From assembly GCF_003071345.1 (NCBI RefSeq), contig NZ_QCYK01000003.1:1-64000 (forward strand): a stretch of 64,000 nt of DNA, written 5' to 3'. The notes under the pieces were generated by a model. That model did no database searches. It saw only the letters and a list, made by a program, of their open reading frames with translations, and had not been told where the DNA came from. The translations under genes and the position numbers were made by a program. Positions 1-8,449 of the stretch are shown in pieces. This DNA is from Chitinophaga parva (GTDB lineage: Bacteria > Bacteroidota > Bacteroidia > Chitinophagales > Chitinophagaceae). The stretch's first letter is position 1; every line of letters starts with the position of its first letter.

Positions 1-61
1 CGCTTTCCTGCGACTTGAGAATGCCTATAATCTGGCTCTCCGTGAATTTGCTCTTTTTCAT
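1..61 (-). mobile_element. IS3-family transposase OrfA, N-terminal fragment cut by the window edge
   Basis: Reading leftwards from the ATG at 59-61, the first 20 codons give MKKSKFTESQIIGILKSQES. This is the typical N-terminus of IS3-family OrfA, a helix-turn-helix transposase subunit that binds the element ends. A GGGAAG sequence sits just upstream of the start and could act as a ribosome binding site. The rest of the element lies outside the window, so completeness cannot be judged. It borders other recombination debris to its right. Confidence 0.8.
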
Positions 62-96
62 AATTCTTCCCTTTTAAAGGTAGCACTTTTATATTT

Positions 97-510
97 TTAT
101 GTGCTACCGTTTACAGGGAAGCTTTCATCATCACTAGCATGATTTGTCCCTTTTTCGTTTTGCGCTAGAAACCGTGCTGATAGCGCGATTTCTAGGAATA
201 CGGAATTAATTTTTGGAGTTCGAAATGCCCCAATTTTCTGATCATAGACAATTCCCTCCGGAAAAACGACTTTTTGCAGTTGCTCTTTCACTTTGATTCC
301 TCCGGAACTCCATACTGTAGCGAGTTTTGAGCAAATATTTATTGCTTCTTCAAGCATAAAATCGAGGTTCGAAATGGAATTTTGACATTGCGATAGCTGT
401 TTGGAAATATTGGCGTTCTCGGCAGTGAGTCGCTGATGGAATTTATCAAAGGGCTCTTTGCTCATACGCTCCTGTATGAAGAACTTTTCCCCTATCTTAT
501 CAATCTTTCC
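97..510 (-). pseudogene. C-terminal remnant of a large serine recombinase
   Basis: The reading frame ends at 97 and can be read back in frame to a TAG at 511-513. It encodes a coiled-coil stretch followed by a segment with the pattern LWxSG...KxxLQxxxFPEGI.YD...xxFRT, here read as ATVWSSGGIKVKEQLQKVVF and PEGIVYDQK. This is characteristic of the far C-terminus of Bacteroidota large serine recombinases, which integrate or invert DNA. The catalytic resolvase domain and the zinc ribbon are absent. The open frame starts at an ATG at 465, but the 15 residues upstream of that ATG also resemble the family, so this is a 5'-truncated gene rather than a small protein. Family assignment is from motif memory. 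Confidence 0.65.
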
Positions 511-803
511 CTAGACTTCCGAAAGCTAGTTTTTCCAGAATAGCGGGCATAAACTCCGGTGCTACCTTTAGCCGGTCCAATTCCTGCTTGAATGCATCAT
601 GAAGCTGAACAGCGTTTGTGTTACATTTGCAACCAATGGTTCTACATTAATAATAGTAAAACCATAAGTATCACTTTTATGTTCTTGGGATGAGGTCGAG
701 CATAACGATGGACTGAAGATAGCTGATCATCGACCGGAGGGGGGTACAGTTTATTTGGACAAAATTGAATATGGAGAAAGTAGATTAATGCCTTACGCTG
801 TTC
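511..803. other. Non-coding debris between recombinase tail and small-gene row
   Basis: No intact gene is visible here. On the minus strand a frame ending at the TGA at 500-502 reads DAFKQELDRLKVAPEFM... and ends LAFGSLGKD. A second minus frame slightly upstream reads NVEPLVANVTQTLFSF. Together they could be the frameshifted C-terminus of an unrecognised gene. On the plus strand an open frame without a start runs from about 671 to 847 and ends in KNKGWLL. These fragments suggest repeated rearrangement but none can be named. Confidence 0.35.
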
Positions 804-858
804 GTGAAGCGGCGATTCACTTTGTTGGCAAGAATAAGGGGTGGCTCTTATAAAAGTT

Positions 859-1139
859 TTATGATGATGTTTGGATTGGAAGACCAGTCAAGATCGTTGA
901 ATGTATTGACGCTTGGGTATTCTACTGACCTTTCAATTTCTGTTGGACTTGGTGTAATGGGATATGAGGGTCATGCTAGCGTCGGAATTGGAGTGGGGCT
1001 GGGACAAGTATCGGTTGGAAATAGCCATACTGACGCTAACAACAATGTTACGGGAGGAGATATTACGGTCCGACCAGGTGCTGTAACCGTTCTTGCTGCT
1101 GTTATTATTACGACAGCCCTTCCAGCTTTGGCATTCTAG
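859..1139 (+). CDS. Glycine-rich hypothetical protein, possibly a detached toxin-type C-terminus
   Basis: The open frame begins at a GTG at 804, but the run of ATG codons at 859 is a more natural start and gives 93 residues. The middle is rich in glycine, serine and valine (SVGLGVMG, VGIGVGLGQVSVG), followed by SHTDANNN and a hydrophobic C-terminus that may span a membrane. Such Gly/Ser-rich strands followed by a hydrophobic end occur at the C-terminus of large secreted repeat proteins. The piece may therefore be a fragment of a lost RHS-type gene; that is inference. It lies 12 bp upstream of the next gene. No function is assigned. Confidence 0.4.
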
Positions 1140-1151
1140 AATTGTATAAAT

Positions 1152-1865
1152 ATGGAAAACAGATCGATTAGGAAAGGCCTTGCACTGCTTGGTTTGCTTA
1201 TGGTATTTGGTGGCATTGGCTATGTATGCCTTAAAGGTTTAAAAGGGTTTAAGTCGAATCAAGACTTGTTTGCTGAGGACTTGCCGACGACATTTAAAAT
1301 GCTGCCAGAAGATTCGGCATTAATTCAGAACGAATATTTAAAAAGAATTAAGGTTGTTCAAGTTCGCAATAACCGGGTTCGACGGCCGATGTCTCAGTTT
1401 CTTGTTGATAATAGATACTCACTTTTTATATGTAAATTGGATAGTCTGGGATTGTTGTCATTTAAAGACTCCTTTACTGTGAAATATATAGGTGCGGATC
1501 GGACAACCGGGATAGTTTACGATGTCCTTGATCTAGGGCCCTATGAGTTTCAGTATAGGTCTGAAAGTGTCGGAGATGCTTCTTTTGTGCTTTTAACAAT
1601 GAAAGGGGATTCCGTGCAGCAAACTCTGAGAAGCGACAGTTTAATTGGCTTTTCCGGCTTGTGTGATAATATATCCGTTAGTTATGGATATAATGAAGTT
1701 GTTGATATTTTTATGGAAGGGCGCCAGATTGGCTTTACAACATTCCCAATCCCGATGGATATTTTATTTTGCAAACGGGGAAAAAGCACTTATCTCTTAA
1801 TACTTACAGCAAATAGGTCCAATGCACCCATCCCAAGAAAACTCCTATTGTCGATGTTGTCATAG
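1152..1865 (+). CDS. Hypothetical single-pass membrane protein
   Basis: This 237-residue protein is not recognised. Residues 9-29 form one hydrophobic helix after a short basic start (ENRSIRKG), so it is predicted to be anchored in the inner membrane with a periplasmic domain of about 200 residues. It is AT-rich compared with genes beyond position 3420 and is followed 23 bp later by another small gene in the same direction. Its place in an AT-rich row of orphan genes next to recombination debris fits an immunity or accessory protein of a polymorphic toxin island, but no motif proves this. Confidence 0.6.
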   Translation: MENRSIRKGLALLGLLMVFGGIGYVCLKGLKGFKSNQDLFAEDLPTTFKMLPEDSALIQNEYLKRIKVVQVRNNRVRRPMSQFLVDNRYSLFICKLDSLGLLSFKDSFTVKYIGADRTTGIVYDVLDLGPYEFQYRSESVGDASFVLLTMKGDSVQQTLRSDSLIGFSGLCDNISVSYGYNEVVDIFMEGRQIGFTTFPIPMDILFCKRGKSTYLLILTANRSNAPIPRKLLLSMLS

Positions 1866-1888
1866 TAAATAGTTAAATAATTGATTTT

Positions 1889-2266
1889 ATGAATGAAAAT
1901 ACAATTACATTAATAAATCAAAAAGTAAAAGAGTTCACATTCTTGAATTTCTCAATTTTTGAATATCATCATAATGAATTTGTCATAGCGATTAGCAGTG
2001 ATTTTACTTATTATCATCTGTTTGAAATAAGATTTAAGAATGTTTTTTCTGTAATATGCAATACGCTTTGGAGTGTGGATACACAGAAAGACGTAATTAA
2101 AGTTCTTGATTTCACAGAAGCATATGATTTGAATGTAAAGTATGGAGTCGAAGTTGGCTATTCAATCTTTCAGCTTATGAATGAAGATGAATTAAAGCTA
2201 TATATAATTGCAGAGCATGTCGAATTCACAGAACATATTGTTAAATATTTTAATGATGTGATATGA
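1889..2266 (+). CDS. Small hypothetical cytoplasmic protein, immunity-like
   Basis: A 125-residue acidic, aromatic-rich protein without signal peptide or membrane segment. No family is recognised. Its size, composition and place among AT-rich orphan genes are typical of immunity proteins in toxin islands, but that is context only. The stop codon TGA at 2264-2266 overlaps the ATG of the following broken gene (ATGA), which would allow coupled translation. The long antisense frame over its 3' end is a shadow. Confidence 0.6.
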   Translation: MNENTITLINQKVKEFTFLNFSIFEYHHNEFVIAISSDFTYYHLFEIRFKNVFSVICNTLWSVDTQKDVIKVLDFTEAYDLNVKYGVEVGYSIFQLMNEDELKLYIIAEHVEFTEHIVKYFNDVI

Positions 2267-2469
2267 ATGAGATTATCGTGAAAGCTCCCTAAAGCTCTGA
2301 AGTTGCCTCGAAGGGTTTTCAATCCGCAGCTACAACCATTGCCGTTAATTTTGCCCTGAGTTGGAATGCTCGCCCGGTACTCTGCGCAATTCAAGCCCTT
2401 CTCGAACGAGAATTTAAAAAACTTGTAATTGCGTACTTGGCTGAGGAGATTGAGGACTACCAACAATGA
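2263..2469 (+). pseudogene. 68-codon gene interrupted by an in-frame TAA at codon 10
   Basis: The ATG at 2263 overlaps the stop of the preceding gene. The frame reads MNEIIVKAP, meets a TAA at 2290-2292, then continues open for 58 codons to a TGA at 2467-2469, reading SSEVASKGFQSAATT and later LLEREFKKLVIAYLAEEI. The downstream part has no ATG of its own and has the look of real coding sequence: helical, balanced charge, ending EEIEDYQQ. The simplest reading is a small gene inactivated by one nonsense change, with a sequencing error as an alternative. No family was recognised. Confidence 0.5.
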
Positions 2470-2551
2470 GTAATTATCTATCTAAAAAGAGTATTATAGT
2501 AACACTTGCAGTTTGGAACGTCCCTGGAGAATAAATGCCATTATTTAAAAA

Positions 2552-3166
2552 ATGAACTCTAAAGAGCAATACTTAATCGACGAACTTACCAATTTAGCTT
2601 ACAGGTATTATCCCTTGGGAATATCTGATACAGAAGATGCATACTTTCTAACAGAACAGTTTAAACTTCATAACGCTCGCCTAGATGAGTTTAAAGAGAA
2701 ATACGAAAGAGGGTTTTCGGATTTGTTGTCTGGTATTACGGCAAATACCCGAATTAGATGTGAAGATATAAGTGGGCTTTATTATCATGACATGTGCGTT
2801 AAGGCGCGCTTATGGCGTGATAAGCCAGTCGCAGTAAGGATTTTAGTGCTTTACATTAGCTTTGCAATTCCATTTTATGTGTTGTATGAATCCGTAGACA
2901 GGTTTGCGGGGTTTACAATCACTGACTTCCACGAGCGAAGTTACATATCGGAAATAGGTACACCTGAAAATGTGGAAATTGCAAAATTAATTGAAGCCAA
3001 AATTCCTGTTTACTTCCCTGGCATTGAGAGATTACCAACAGCGGTGAGAGATGCTCCTGTTGATAACGTTCAATTTGATGGAGTAGGGAGGATTTTGGGA
3101 ATGGAAGGACCCGGATCGGTACCAATGACAATCTTTAATTGCTTTTTTAGTAACCAATATTTTTGA
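2552..3166 (+). CDS. Hypothetical protein, 3' end probably replaced by IS remnant
   Basis: A 204-residue protein of unknown function. It begins with a charged helical region ([20 protein letters not shown]) and has a possible hydrophobic segment around residues 94-114 ([20 protein letters not shown]). The last 13 codons ([12 protein letters not shown] and stop) run into a decayed IS256 transposase on the opposite strand, so the original C-terminus was probably lost when that element inserted. Like its neighbours it is AT-rich and unlike the rest of the window. An immunity-type role is possible from context alone. Confidence 0.55.
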   Translation: MNSKEQYLIDELTNLAYRYYPLGISDTEDAYFLTEQFKLHNARLDEFKEKYERGFSDLLSGITANTRIRCEDISGLYYHDMCVKARLWRDKPVAVRILVLYISFAIPFYVLYESVDRFAGFTITDFHERSYISEIGTPENVEIAKLIEAKIPVYFPGIERLPTAVRDAPVDNVQFDGVGRILGMEGPGSVPMTIFNCFFSNQYF

Positions 3167-3415
3167 TGCACTTTTTTTTATTGATCTTTCTGATTTCTGC
3201 ATACTACACTGACTTTTAAACCACATCGATGTTGGGAAGAAAAGTTTGTTTTTAGTATACTTCCTGATTTTACCATTTAAATTTTCAATTAGGTTCGTAG
3301 TATAGATGACCTGGGGGATTTCCAGGGGAAAATCAAAAATATAATCAAATTCCTCTCAGCTGCCCCGCCAGCGTTTAATAACATAGGCATATTTTGCGAC
3401 CCATTTGCAATAAAC
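3125..3415 (-). pseudogene. IS256-family transposase, C-terminal remnant
   Basis: Read leftwards from about 3410 the minus strand gives KWVAKYAYVIKRW, a stop, then [20 protein letters not shown] and [15 protein letters not shown]. This matches the highly conserved block (FP.EIRK.IYTTN.IE..N..IRK.TK....FP) near the C-terminus of IS256-family (Mutator-like) transposases. Further on, another frame gives the expected tail ([10 protein letters not shown]...IKN) with several stops. The catalytic core is absent. The remnant begins immediately after the stop of the amidohydrolase gene and overlaps the end of the hypothetical gene ending at 3166. Confidence 0.8.
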
Positions 3416-3419
3416 CCGT

Positions 3420-4694
3420 TCATTTTTTGTAAAACGCTCCCTTTTTTATCACCAGGTACACCGCGTCGAGGTTATCGATCTTAACCAGCGGGTCCTTGTC
3501 GAGGATCAGCAGATCAGCTGCTTTTCCCGGGGCAATGGTGCCGTGGGTATGCTCAATGTGGAGTGCCTGTGCGCCATGGAGGGTAGCGGCGATGATGGCA
3601 TCTGCAGGTGTTAGTCCCGCCTCACGGACCAGCAGTTTTATCTCTTCCTGTACAAACGCTTCCTGGTCATCATCGGTACCGGTACAAATGGTAACGCCCG
3701 CCTTACAAGCCGCGGTGACAAAGCGTTTACCCAACTCATAATCGTACCACATGGTACTGTCAGACTGTGCCCACTTTTGATACGTTAGCAGCGTGGCATC
3801 CAGGATGATGCCTTGTTTTTGCATGCGTTTAAAAAGCTGGGTGAGGTCTGGCGTAGAATCGTTCCAGAATTGTTGCGAATGCAGGGTTGCCTTCCAGGAT
3901 GCCGGTACATCCTTGTAAGCCTCATGTACGAGTAACGGCGCGTGGGAAAGTGGGCTTACCCCTGCGTCCACGAGATCTGATGGAATAGCGGCCTGCAACC
4001 AGGCATGGCCCCATACGGGCATGTTTTGCCGGCGGGCTTCCTGTACAATTTTCTTTACCAGTCCCGGTTCCAGGTTGGCATACAACTTTATGCCAGAAGC
4101 GCCCGTGCCCTTAGCGGCAGCAATAGCCAATGGCAGGTTAGTACTGTCTGTTACTGCGAGCATGTACGGCATCTTGCCCGGCGTAGCGCCTCTGGTGGAG
4201 GTGCCGGTGCGTGGGTCTGCAAAGAATACCGGGCCAGCCATGAGCGCAGCGTAATAGATGTCTGGCGATACGATGTCGCCGGTCAGCGCGTCCCGCGAAA
4301 GGCCGGCCAGCGTACGGGCATCGCCTGCCATATCCCGTACCGTGGTAACGCCGCTGTACAGCATACGTTGCAGCACCTCCAAGGTGTGGCTGCGGTTATC
4401 TGTGCCGGATGGATCTGTGGCCAAATGCACATGGGTGTCTATCAATCCAGGAAGCAGGAATTTGCCTTTCAGGTTGATGTTCACCAGGGAGTCGGGCAGG
4501 GGCTTGCTGTTATCGGGAAACACTTCGCGGATCAGGTCATTTTCTATGATCACGGTTTGCCCGGAAAGCGGGGTCCGGTGGTTAGCATCAATGATAGTCA
4601 GGCCGGTCAGCGCGTATTTTTTCAGCGCAACCTGGGCCAGGCCAACTTGTGTAATAAGTAATAAAGACAACAGTAGCGGGTAGCGCATTTTCAT
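3420..4694 (-). CDS. Secreted metal-dependent amidohydrolase
   Basis: A 424-residue protein with a signal peptide (MKMRYPLLLSLLLITQVGLA, cleavage near residue 20), so it acts in the periplasm. It has the full amidohydrolase metal site: H88-x-H90 in DTHVHL, the lysine in GIKLYAN (K203, expected to be carbamylated), H230 in WGHAW, H251 in LSHAP and D341 in GTDDD. This set is typical of imidazolonepropionase-like or Xaa-Pro dipeptidase-like amidohydrolases that cleave cyclic amides or dipeptides. The substrate cannot be read from sequence. It starts 35 bp after the SMP-30 gene and may be the last gene of that transcript, although a periplasmic hydrolase is not an obvious part of sugar-acid oxidation. 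Confidence 0.85.
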   Translation of the reverse strand: MKMRYPLLLSLLLITQVGLAQVALKKYALTGLTIIDANHRTPLSGQTVIIENDLIREVFPDNSKPLPDSLVNINLKGKFLLPGLIDTHVHLATDPSGTDNRSHTLEVLQRMLYSGVTTVRDMAGDARTLAGLSRDALTGDIVSPDIYYAALMAGPVFFADPRTGTSTRGATPGKMPYMLAVTDSTNLPLAIAAAKGTGASGIKLYANLEPGLVKKIVQEARRQNMPVWGHAWLQAAIPSDLVDAGVSPLSHAPLLVHEAYKDVPASWKATLHSQQFWNDSTPDLTQLFKRMQKQGIILDATLLTYQKWAQSDSTMWYDYELGKRFVTAACKAGVTICTGTDDDQEAFVQEEIKLLVREAGLTPADAIIAATLHGAQALHIEHTHGTIAPGKAADLLILDKDPLVKIDNLDAVYLVIKKGAFYKK

Positions 4695-4729
4695 ATTGAT
4701 GGGGTATTTATGGGAGTAAAGTAAATAAC

Positions 4730-5620
4730 CTATTTCTTATATTCAAATGCAGGTATCCCTGTATACCCGGTGTTTTCCCATACAAATAATGAACCTGCTA
4801 AGTGTTGTTCATTTAATTCCGCTGCAGTAAGGCCTTTGCGTGCAGTTGTGATATACAAATCCTGCAGTTTTTCTCCCCCAAAAGTGCAGGAAGTGACGTT
4901 CGCCACCGGTAAAGGAATCGAAAGGAGCTTTTTCCCTGTTGCCGGGTCCCAGCGGCTAACCTGCCAGCCGTTCCAATGTGCTATCCACAGCATCCCTTCC
5001 GTATCTACCGTCATTCCATCGGGAATGCCATCTTCTGGTACAAATTCGACCACAGTTTTTATCCCGGAGATTTCACCGCTTTGATCATAGTGATAGCGCA
5101 CCACGCTGCCGGTTGTTGAGTCAATAAAATAGAAAAATCGCTGGTCAGGGCTCCATGTCATCCCGTTTGAGATGGTCGTGCCTTCGATCTTTCGCGATAT
5201 CGATAGTGCTTGTCCTAACATATAGACGGTGCCGGCGGCTGGAGCCTCTGTTAAAGACATTGTACCCGCCCAAAACCTGCCGGATGGATCGCATTTTCCG
5301 TCATTGAACCGGTTTCCGGGCAGGTGACGCTCGGGATCTGATACGATGTTTACGGCACCGGTATTCCTGTCAATAAATCCAAATCCATCCTGAAAGGCGC
5401 CTAAAAAATTTCCGTCTTCACAAATGCAGACAGCCCCTAGAACACGGTTGGTTGTGATCGTTTTTAAAAAACCGCTATCAGGATCGAGCGCATAGATCAT
5501 ACCTTTCAAAATATCGATCCAGCAAATCAAATGATTGCTGGCGTCCCAAACAGGGCCTTCGCCCAAGAGGCATTTTTGTTCCGACACGATCTTTATCATT
5601 GGCATTTTTTTACTGTTCAA
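4730..5620 (-). CDS. SMP-30/gluconolactonase-family sugar lactonase
   Basis: A 296-residue six-bladed propeller protein of the SMP-30/LRE family, which opens sugar lactones with one divalent metal. Metal ligands visible are the Glu in LGEGPVWD (residue 21), the Asn of RFNDGKCDPSG, the Asn of ISNGMTWSPD and the Asp of PDGMTVD. There is no signal peptide, so it is cytosolic. It lies in a cluster with an SDR dehydrogenase and an IlvD-type dehydratase, which together would oxidise a free sugar to its lactone, hydrolyse it and dehydrate the acid. Starts at codons 6 or 8 are also possible; the first conserved residues begin near residue 10. Confidence 0.88.
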   Translation of the reverse strand: MNSKKMPMIKIVSEQKCLLGEGPVWDASNHLICWIDILKGMIYALDPDSGFLKTITTNRVLGAVCICEDGNFLGAFQDGFGFIDRNTGAVNIVSDPERHLPGNRFNDGKCDPSGRFWAGTMSLTEAPAAGTVYMLGQALSISRKIEGTTISNGMTWSPDQRFFYFIDSTTGSVVRYHYDQSGEISGIKTVVEFVPEDGIPDGMTVDTEGMLWIAHWNGWQVSRWDPATGKKLLSIPLPVANVTSCTFGGEKLQDLYITTARKGLTAAELNEQHLAGSLFVWENTGYTGIPAFEYKK

Positions 5621-5759
5621 TTTTATAAGACCGCTGTCGATCGGGTAATGGCTCCCTGTTATAAAAGCAGCCGTGTTTTACCAAGACTATTGTATTTGTT
5701 AGATCAGGCATTTTCCAATTTCAGTTCGCTGATCAACGACAGGCGATAGCCGATCCTGG

Positions 5760-6521
5760 TTATTCAGGAGAAACACTTACAGAAGTCCATCCACCGTCGA
5801 TGATCAGGTTTTGCCCGGTGATGTGTTTCGCTTTATCTGAAACCAAAAATAAAGCCGCATTGGCGATATCTGATACAAATGCAGGCCTGCCCATAGGTGT
5901 GATCCGCGACCATGTTTCCCGGTAATCCGGGTCCTCCATTGTCCGTTCTGTCAAAGTTGCACCGGGAGCGATGGTGTTTACATTTATCCCGTACTGGGAA
6001 AGTTCAATCACAAGGCTTTTTGCCAGCATTTCTAACGCAGCCTTGCTCATTCCGTAAGCCGCAAGATTTTTGTGGGCCTGGTGGCCTGTTACGGAAGATG
6101 TAAACAGGATAGAACCGCCTGATTGCTGAAGTTTCATCTGGCAAGCGGCTGATTGAGCCAGGAAAAATGTTCCGGCAAGATTAACCTGCATGGTCTTTAT
6201 AAATGATTCCGGGGGGTAGGTAAAAAAGTCTCCGAACAAAGTAATTCCTGCATTAGCGATAACGATATCAACGTGGCCAAACTTTTCCACCGCGAAAGCT
6301 ACTATCTCCCGGGTAAAGGATATATCACCTGCATCGCCTTCCATACCGGTGCAGCTGTCCTTTCTTAACATGTTGATCGCGGCGGTAGCCGAGCTGGTTA
6401 GCGCATGATCAAGGTCATTTAAGAGGATAGTTGCGCCCTCCATGGCGAGTTGCTTGCATATTTCAAAACCAATTCCCCGGCCTGCCCCGGTTACGATTGC
6501 TACTTTATTTTTAAATAACAT
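5760..6521 (-). CDS. Short-chain dehydrogenase/reductase, probable sugar 1-dehydrogenase
   Basis: A classical SDR of 253 residues. The cofactor motif TGAGRGIG is at residues 11-18, NAGI at 90-93, and the catalytic triad is S143, Y156 and K160 (YGMSK). The Asp-rich stretch after beta-2 (LLNDLD) favours NAD(H). The C-terminus (IIDGGWTSVS) is typical of the glucose/ribitol dehydrogenase type. Lying between a lactonase and a sugar-acid dehydratase, it is the natural candidate for the first step, oxidation of an aldose to the lactone. The exact sugar is not visible. It lies 48 bp downstream of the dehydratase gene. Confidence 0.88.
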   Translation of the reverse strand: MLFKNKVAIVTGAGRGIGFEICKQLAMEGATILLNDLDHALTSSATAAINMLRKDSCTGMEGDAGDISFTREIVAFAVEKFGHVDIVIANAGITLFGDFFTYPPESFIKTMQVNLAGTFFLAQSAACQMKLQQSGGSILFTSSVTGHQAHKNLAAYGMSKAALEMLAKSLVIELSQYGINVNTIAPGATLTERTMEDPDYRETWSRITPMGRPAFVSDIANAALFLVSDKAKHITGQNLIIDGGWTSVSVSPE

Positions 6522-6569
6522 ATGGTAGATATTCTGCTTGCTCAGTAAATATTAAAACCTGGACCATGT

Positions 6570-8285
6570 TTAATGTGAATCGCGCGTCACTTTATTGCCT
6601 GATCTTCCCCTCAAAAAGTCCATATCAGCTCCTAAGTGGGCCTGTTGAACATGATCTGCATAGAGACTTGCATACCCCCTGCTAACTGGTGGTTCGGGTG
6701 GAATAAATTTAGATTTCCGGTCTGCCAGTTCCTCATCTGAAAGGGCAACATTGATAAGCCGGTTTGGAACATCCAGTGTTATAAGGTCCCCTGTCCTGAT
6801 CACGGCAAAATTATTACCGGTTGCAGCCTCTGGTGATACATGGAGAACAACCGTGCCGAACCCTGTTCCACTCATCCGGCCGTCAGATATCCGCACCATA
6901 TCTTTCACTCCCTTCTGAATTAGCTTTTTGGGCAAGCTCATATTGCCAACTTCCGGCATTCCCGGATATCCTTTCGGGCCAACATTTTTTAAAACCAGTA
7001 TAGATGATTCGTCTACTTCCAGGTCATCACTGTCGATCCTTGCATGATAATCTTCGATACTGTCAAACACAACGGCTTTGCCAGTATGCTGCATCAAATG
7101 GGGGCTTGCGGCAGAAGGCTTGATCACTGCACCATTTTCGCAGAGGTTGCCGGAAAGGATGGCCAGGCCGGTTAGATCATTGAACGGATTTCCGGTTGTT
7201 GTAATAACGTCTGTATTATAACAGGTGGCATCTGCATAGTTTTGCTGAATGGTTTTCCCGTTGACCGTAATGCACGCTTTATGCAATAGCTGCTCAAGGT
7301 GTTTGATTACAACCTGTAGTCCGCCTGCATAATAAAAGTCCTCCATAAAATATTGCCCCGATGGCTGCAAATTGGCAATGAGCGGAATTCCTGATGACAA
7401 ACGATCGAAGTCATTTAAGTTTAAAGGTACACCTACGCGGCCGGCAATGGCTAAAAGATGGATAACAAAATTTGTGGAGCCACCGATCGCTGCGTTCACC
7501 CTGATCGCGTTTTCAAAGGCTTGCCTGGTAAGTATATCTGATGGTTTAAGATCTTCTTTTACCATATCTACTATCCTGAGGCCGGAGAGCTGGGCGAGCA
7601 CTTTCCGCCTCGAATCTGCGGCGGGGATCGAGGCATTGTTTGGCAATGAAAGCCCCAGGGATTCAACCATACAAGCCATGGATGACGCAGTGCCCATTAC
7701 AGCACAATGTCCCGGGCTTCTGCACATGGAGGCCTCAATACTTAAGAGTTCTTCTTCTTTAATAAGATCGCCCCTCAGATCTGAAAAAAAGCGCCATATA
7801 TCGCTTGTGCCGATACTATTGCCTTTATACCGCCCGGTTAACATCGGCCCACCCGATACCACAATAGCAGGTATATCCACGCTGCAGGCGCCCATTACCA
7901 GGGCAGGCGTGGTTTTATCACAGCCACATAATAACACAACGCCATCCAGTGGATTGGCTCTGATGCTTTCTTCAACATCCATACTGGCAAGGTTGCGGTA
8001 AAGCATGGCCGTGGGCTTCATCAACGTTTCTCCCAACGACATCACCGGGAACTCAACCGGAAATCCCCCGGCTTCCAGAACACCTCTTTTAACTGATTCC
8101 GCCAAATCTCTGAAATGTGCATTGCAAGGGGTTAGCTCACTCCAGGTGTTGCAAATGCCAATAATTGGTTTATTGTTAAATTCATATCCGGGTATGCCTT
8201 GATTTTTCATCCAGGCCCGGTATATAAACCCATCCTTACCCTGGCGGCCAAACCAGTTACTGCTTCTTAATTTTTTATTTTCCAT
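6570..8285 (-). CDS. IlvD/Edd-family sugar-acid dehydratase
   Basis: A 571-residue dehydratase that removes water from an aldonic acid to give a 2-keto-3-deoxy acid. The three cysteines that hold the [2Fe-2S] cluster in L-arabinonate dehydratase are present: C54 (TPCNAH), C122 (GCDKTTPA) and C195 (GHCAVMGTAS), each shifted by about five residues from the characterised enzyme as I recall it. The Mg-site lysine after C122 (DKTTPA) and the catalytic serine in SDGRMSG are also present. Length and motifs favour the pentonate/fuconate dehydratase branch over IlvD of amino-acid synthesis. It is the first gene of the leftward cluster and faces a divergent AraC gene. Confidence 0.9.
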   Translation of the reverse strand: MENKKLRSSNWFGRQGKDGFIYRAWMKNQGIPGYEFNNKPIIGICNTWSELTPCNAHFRDLAESVKRGVLEAGGFPVEFPVMSLGETLMKPTAMLYRNLASMDVEESIRANPLDGVVLLCGCDKTTPALVMGACSVDIPAIVVSGGPMLTGRYKGNSIGTSDIWRFFSDLRGDLIKEEELLSIEASMCRSPGHCAVMGTASSMACMVESLGLSLPNNASIPAADSRRKVLAQLSGLRIVDMVKEDLKPSDILTRQAFENAIRVNAAIGGSTNFVIHLLAIAGRVGVPLNLNDFDRLSSGIPLIANLQPSGQYFMEDFYYAGGLQVVIKHLEQLLHKACITVNGKTIQQNYADATCYNTDVITTTGNPFNDLTGLAILSGNLCENGAVIKPSAASPHLMQHTGKAVVFDSIEDYHARIDSDDLEVDESSILVLKNVGPKGYPGMPEVGNMSLPKKLIQKGVKDMVRISDGRMSGTGFGTVVLHVSPEAATGNNFAVIRTGDLITLDVPNRLINVALSDEELADRKSKFIPPEPPVSRGYASLYADHVQQAHLGADMDFLRGRSGNKVTRDSH

Positions 8286-8449
8286 AATTTAAGACCAGCA
8301 TGCATTTTATACTGAATCGCCAATCCTTTCAGGTTTACATGCAGGATCAATTATTCGAATATAGCACAGGGTATAAATCAAAAAAAATACACCATTTGCT
8401 ATTTTCTGATACAATATTTACATTTATCACTTATTGCCATAAATGACAG
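8286..8449. promoter_or_regulatory. Divergent promoter region of dehydratase cluster and AraC gene
   Basis: This 164-bp AT-rich stretch separates the leftward catabolic genes from the rightward AraC gene, so it should contain both promoters and the regulator's sites. No clear inverted or direct repeat was found by eye. On the minus strand a TTTG lies 15 bp before TATATTCG near 8357-8383, a weak match to the Bacteroidota promoter. Confidence 0.4.

Noticed and set aside
2170..2466. 98-codon open frame on the minus strand
   Set aside because: Overlaps the 3' end of a plus-strand gene and the broken 68-codon plus-strand gene; cysteine- and serine-rich with no motif.
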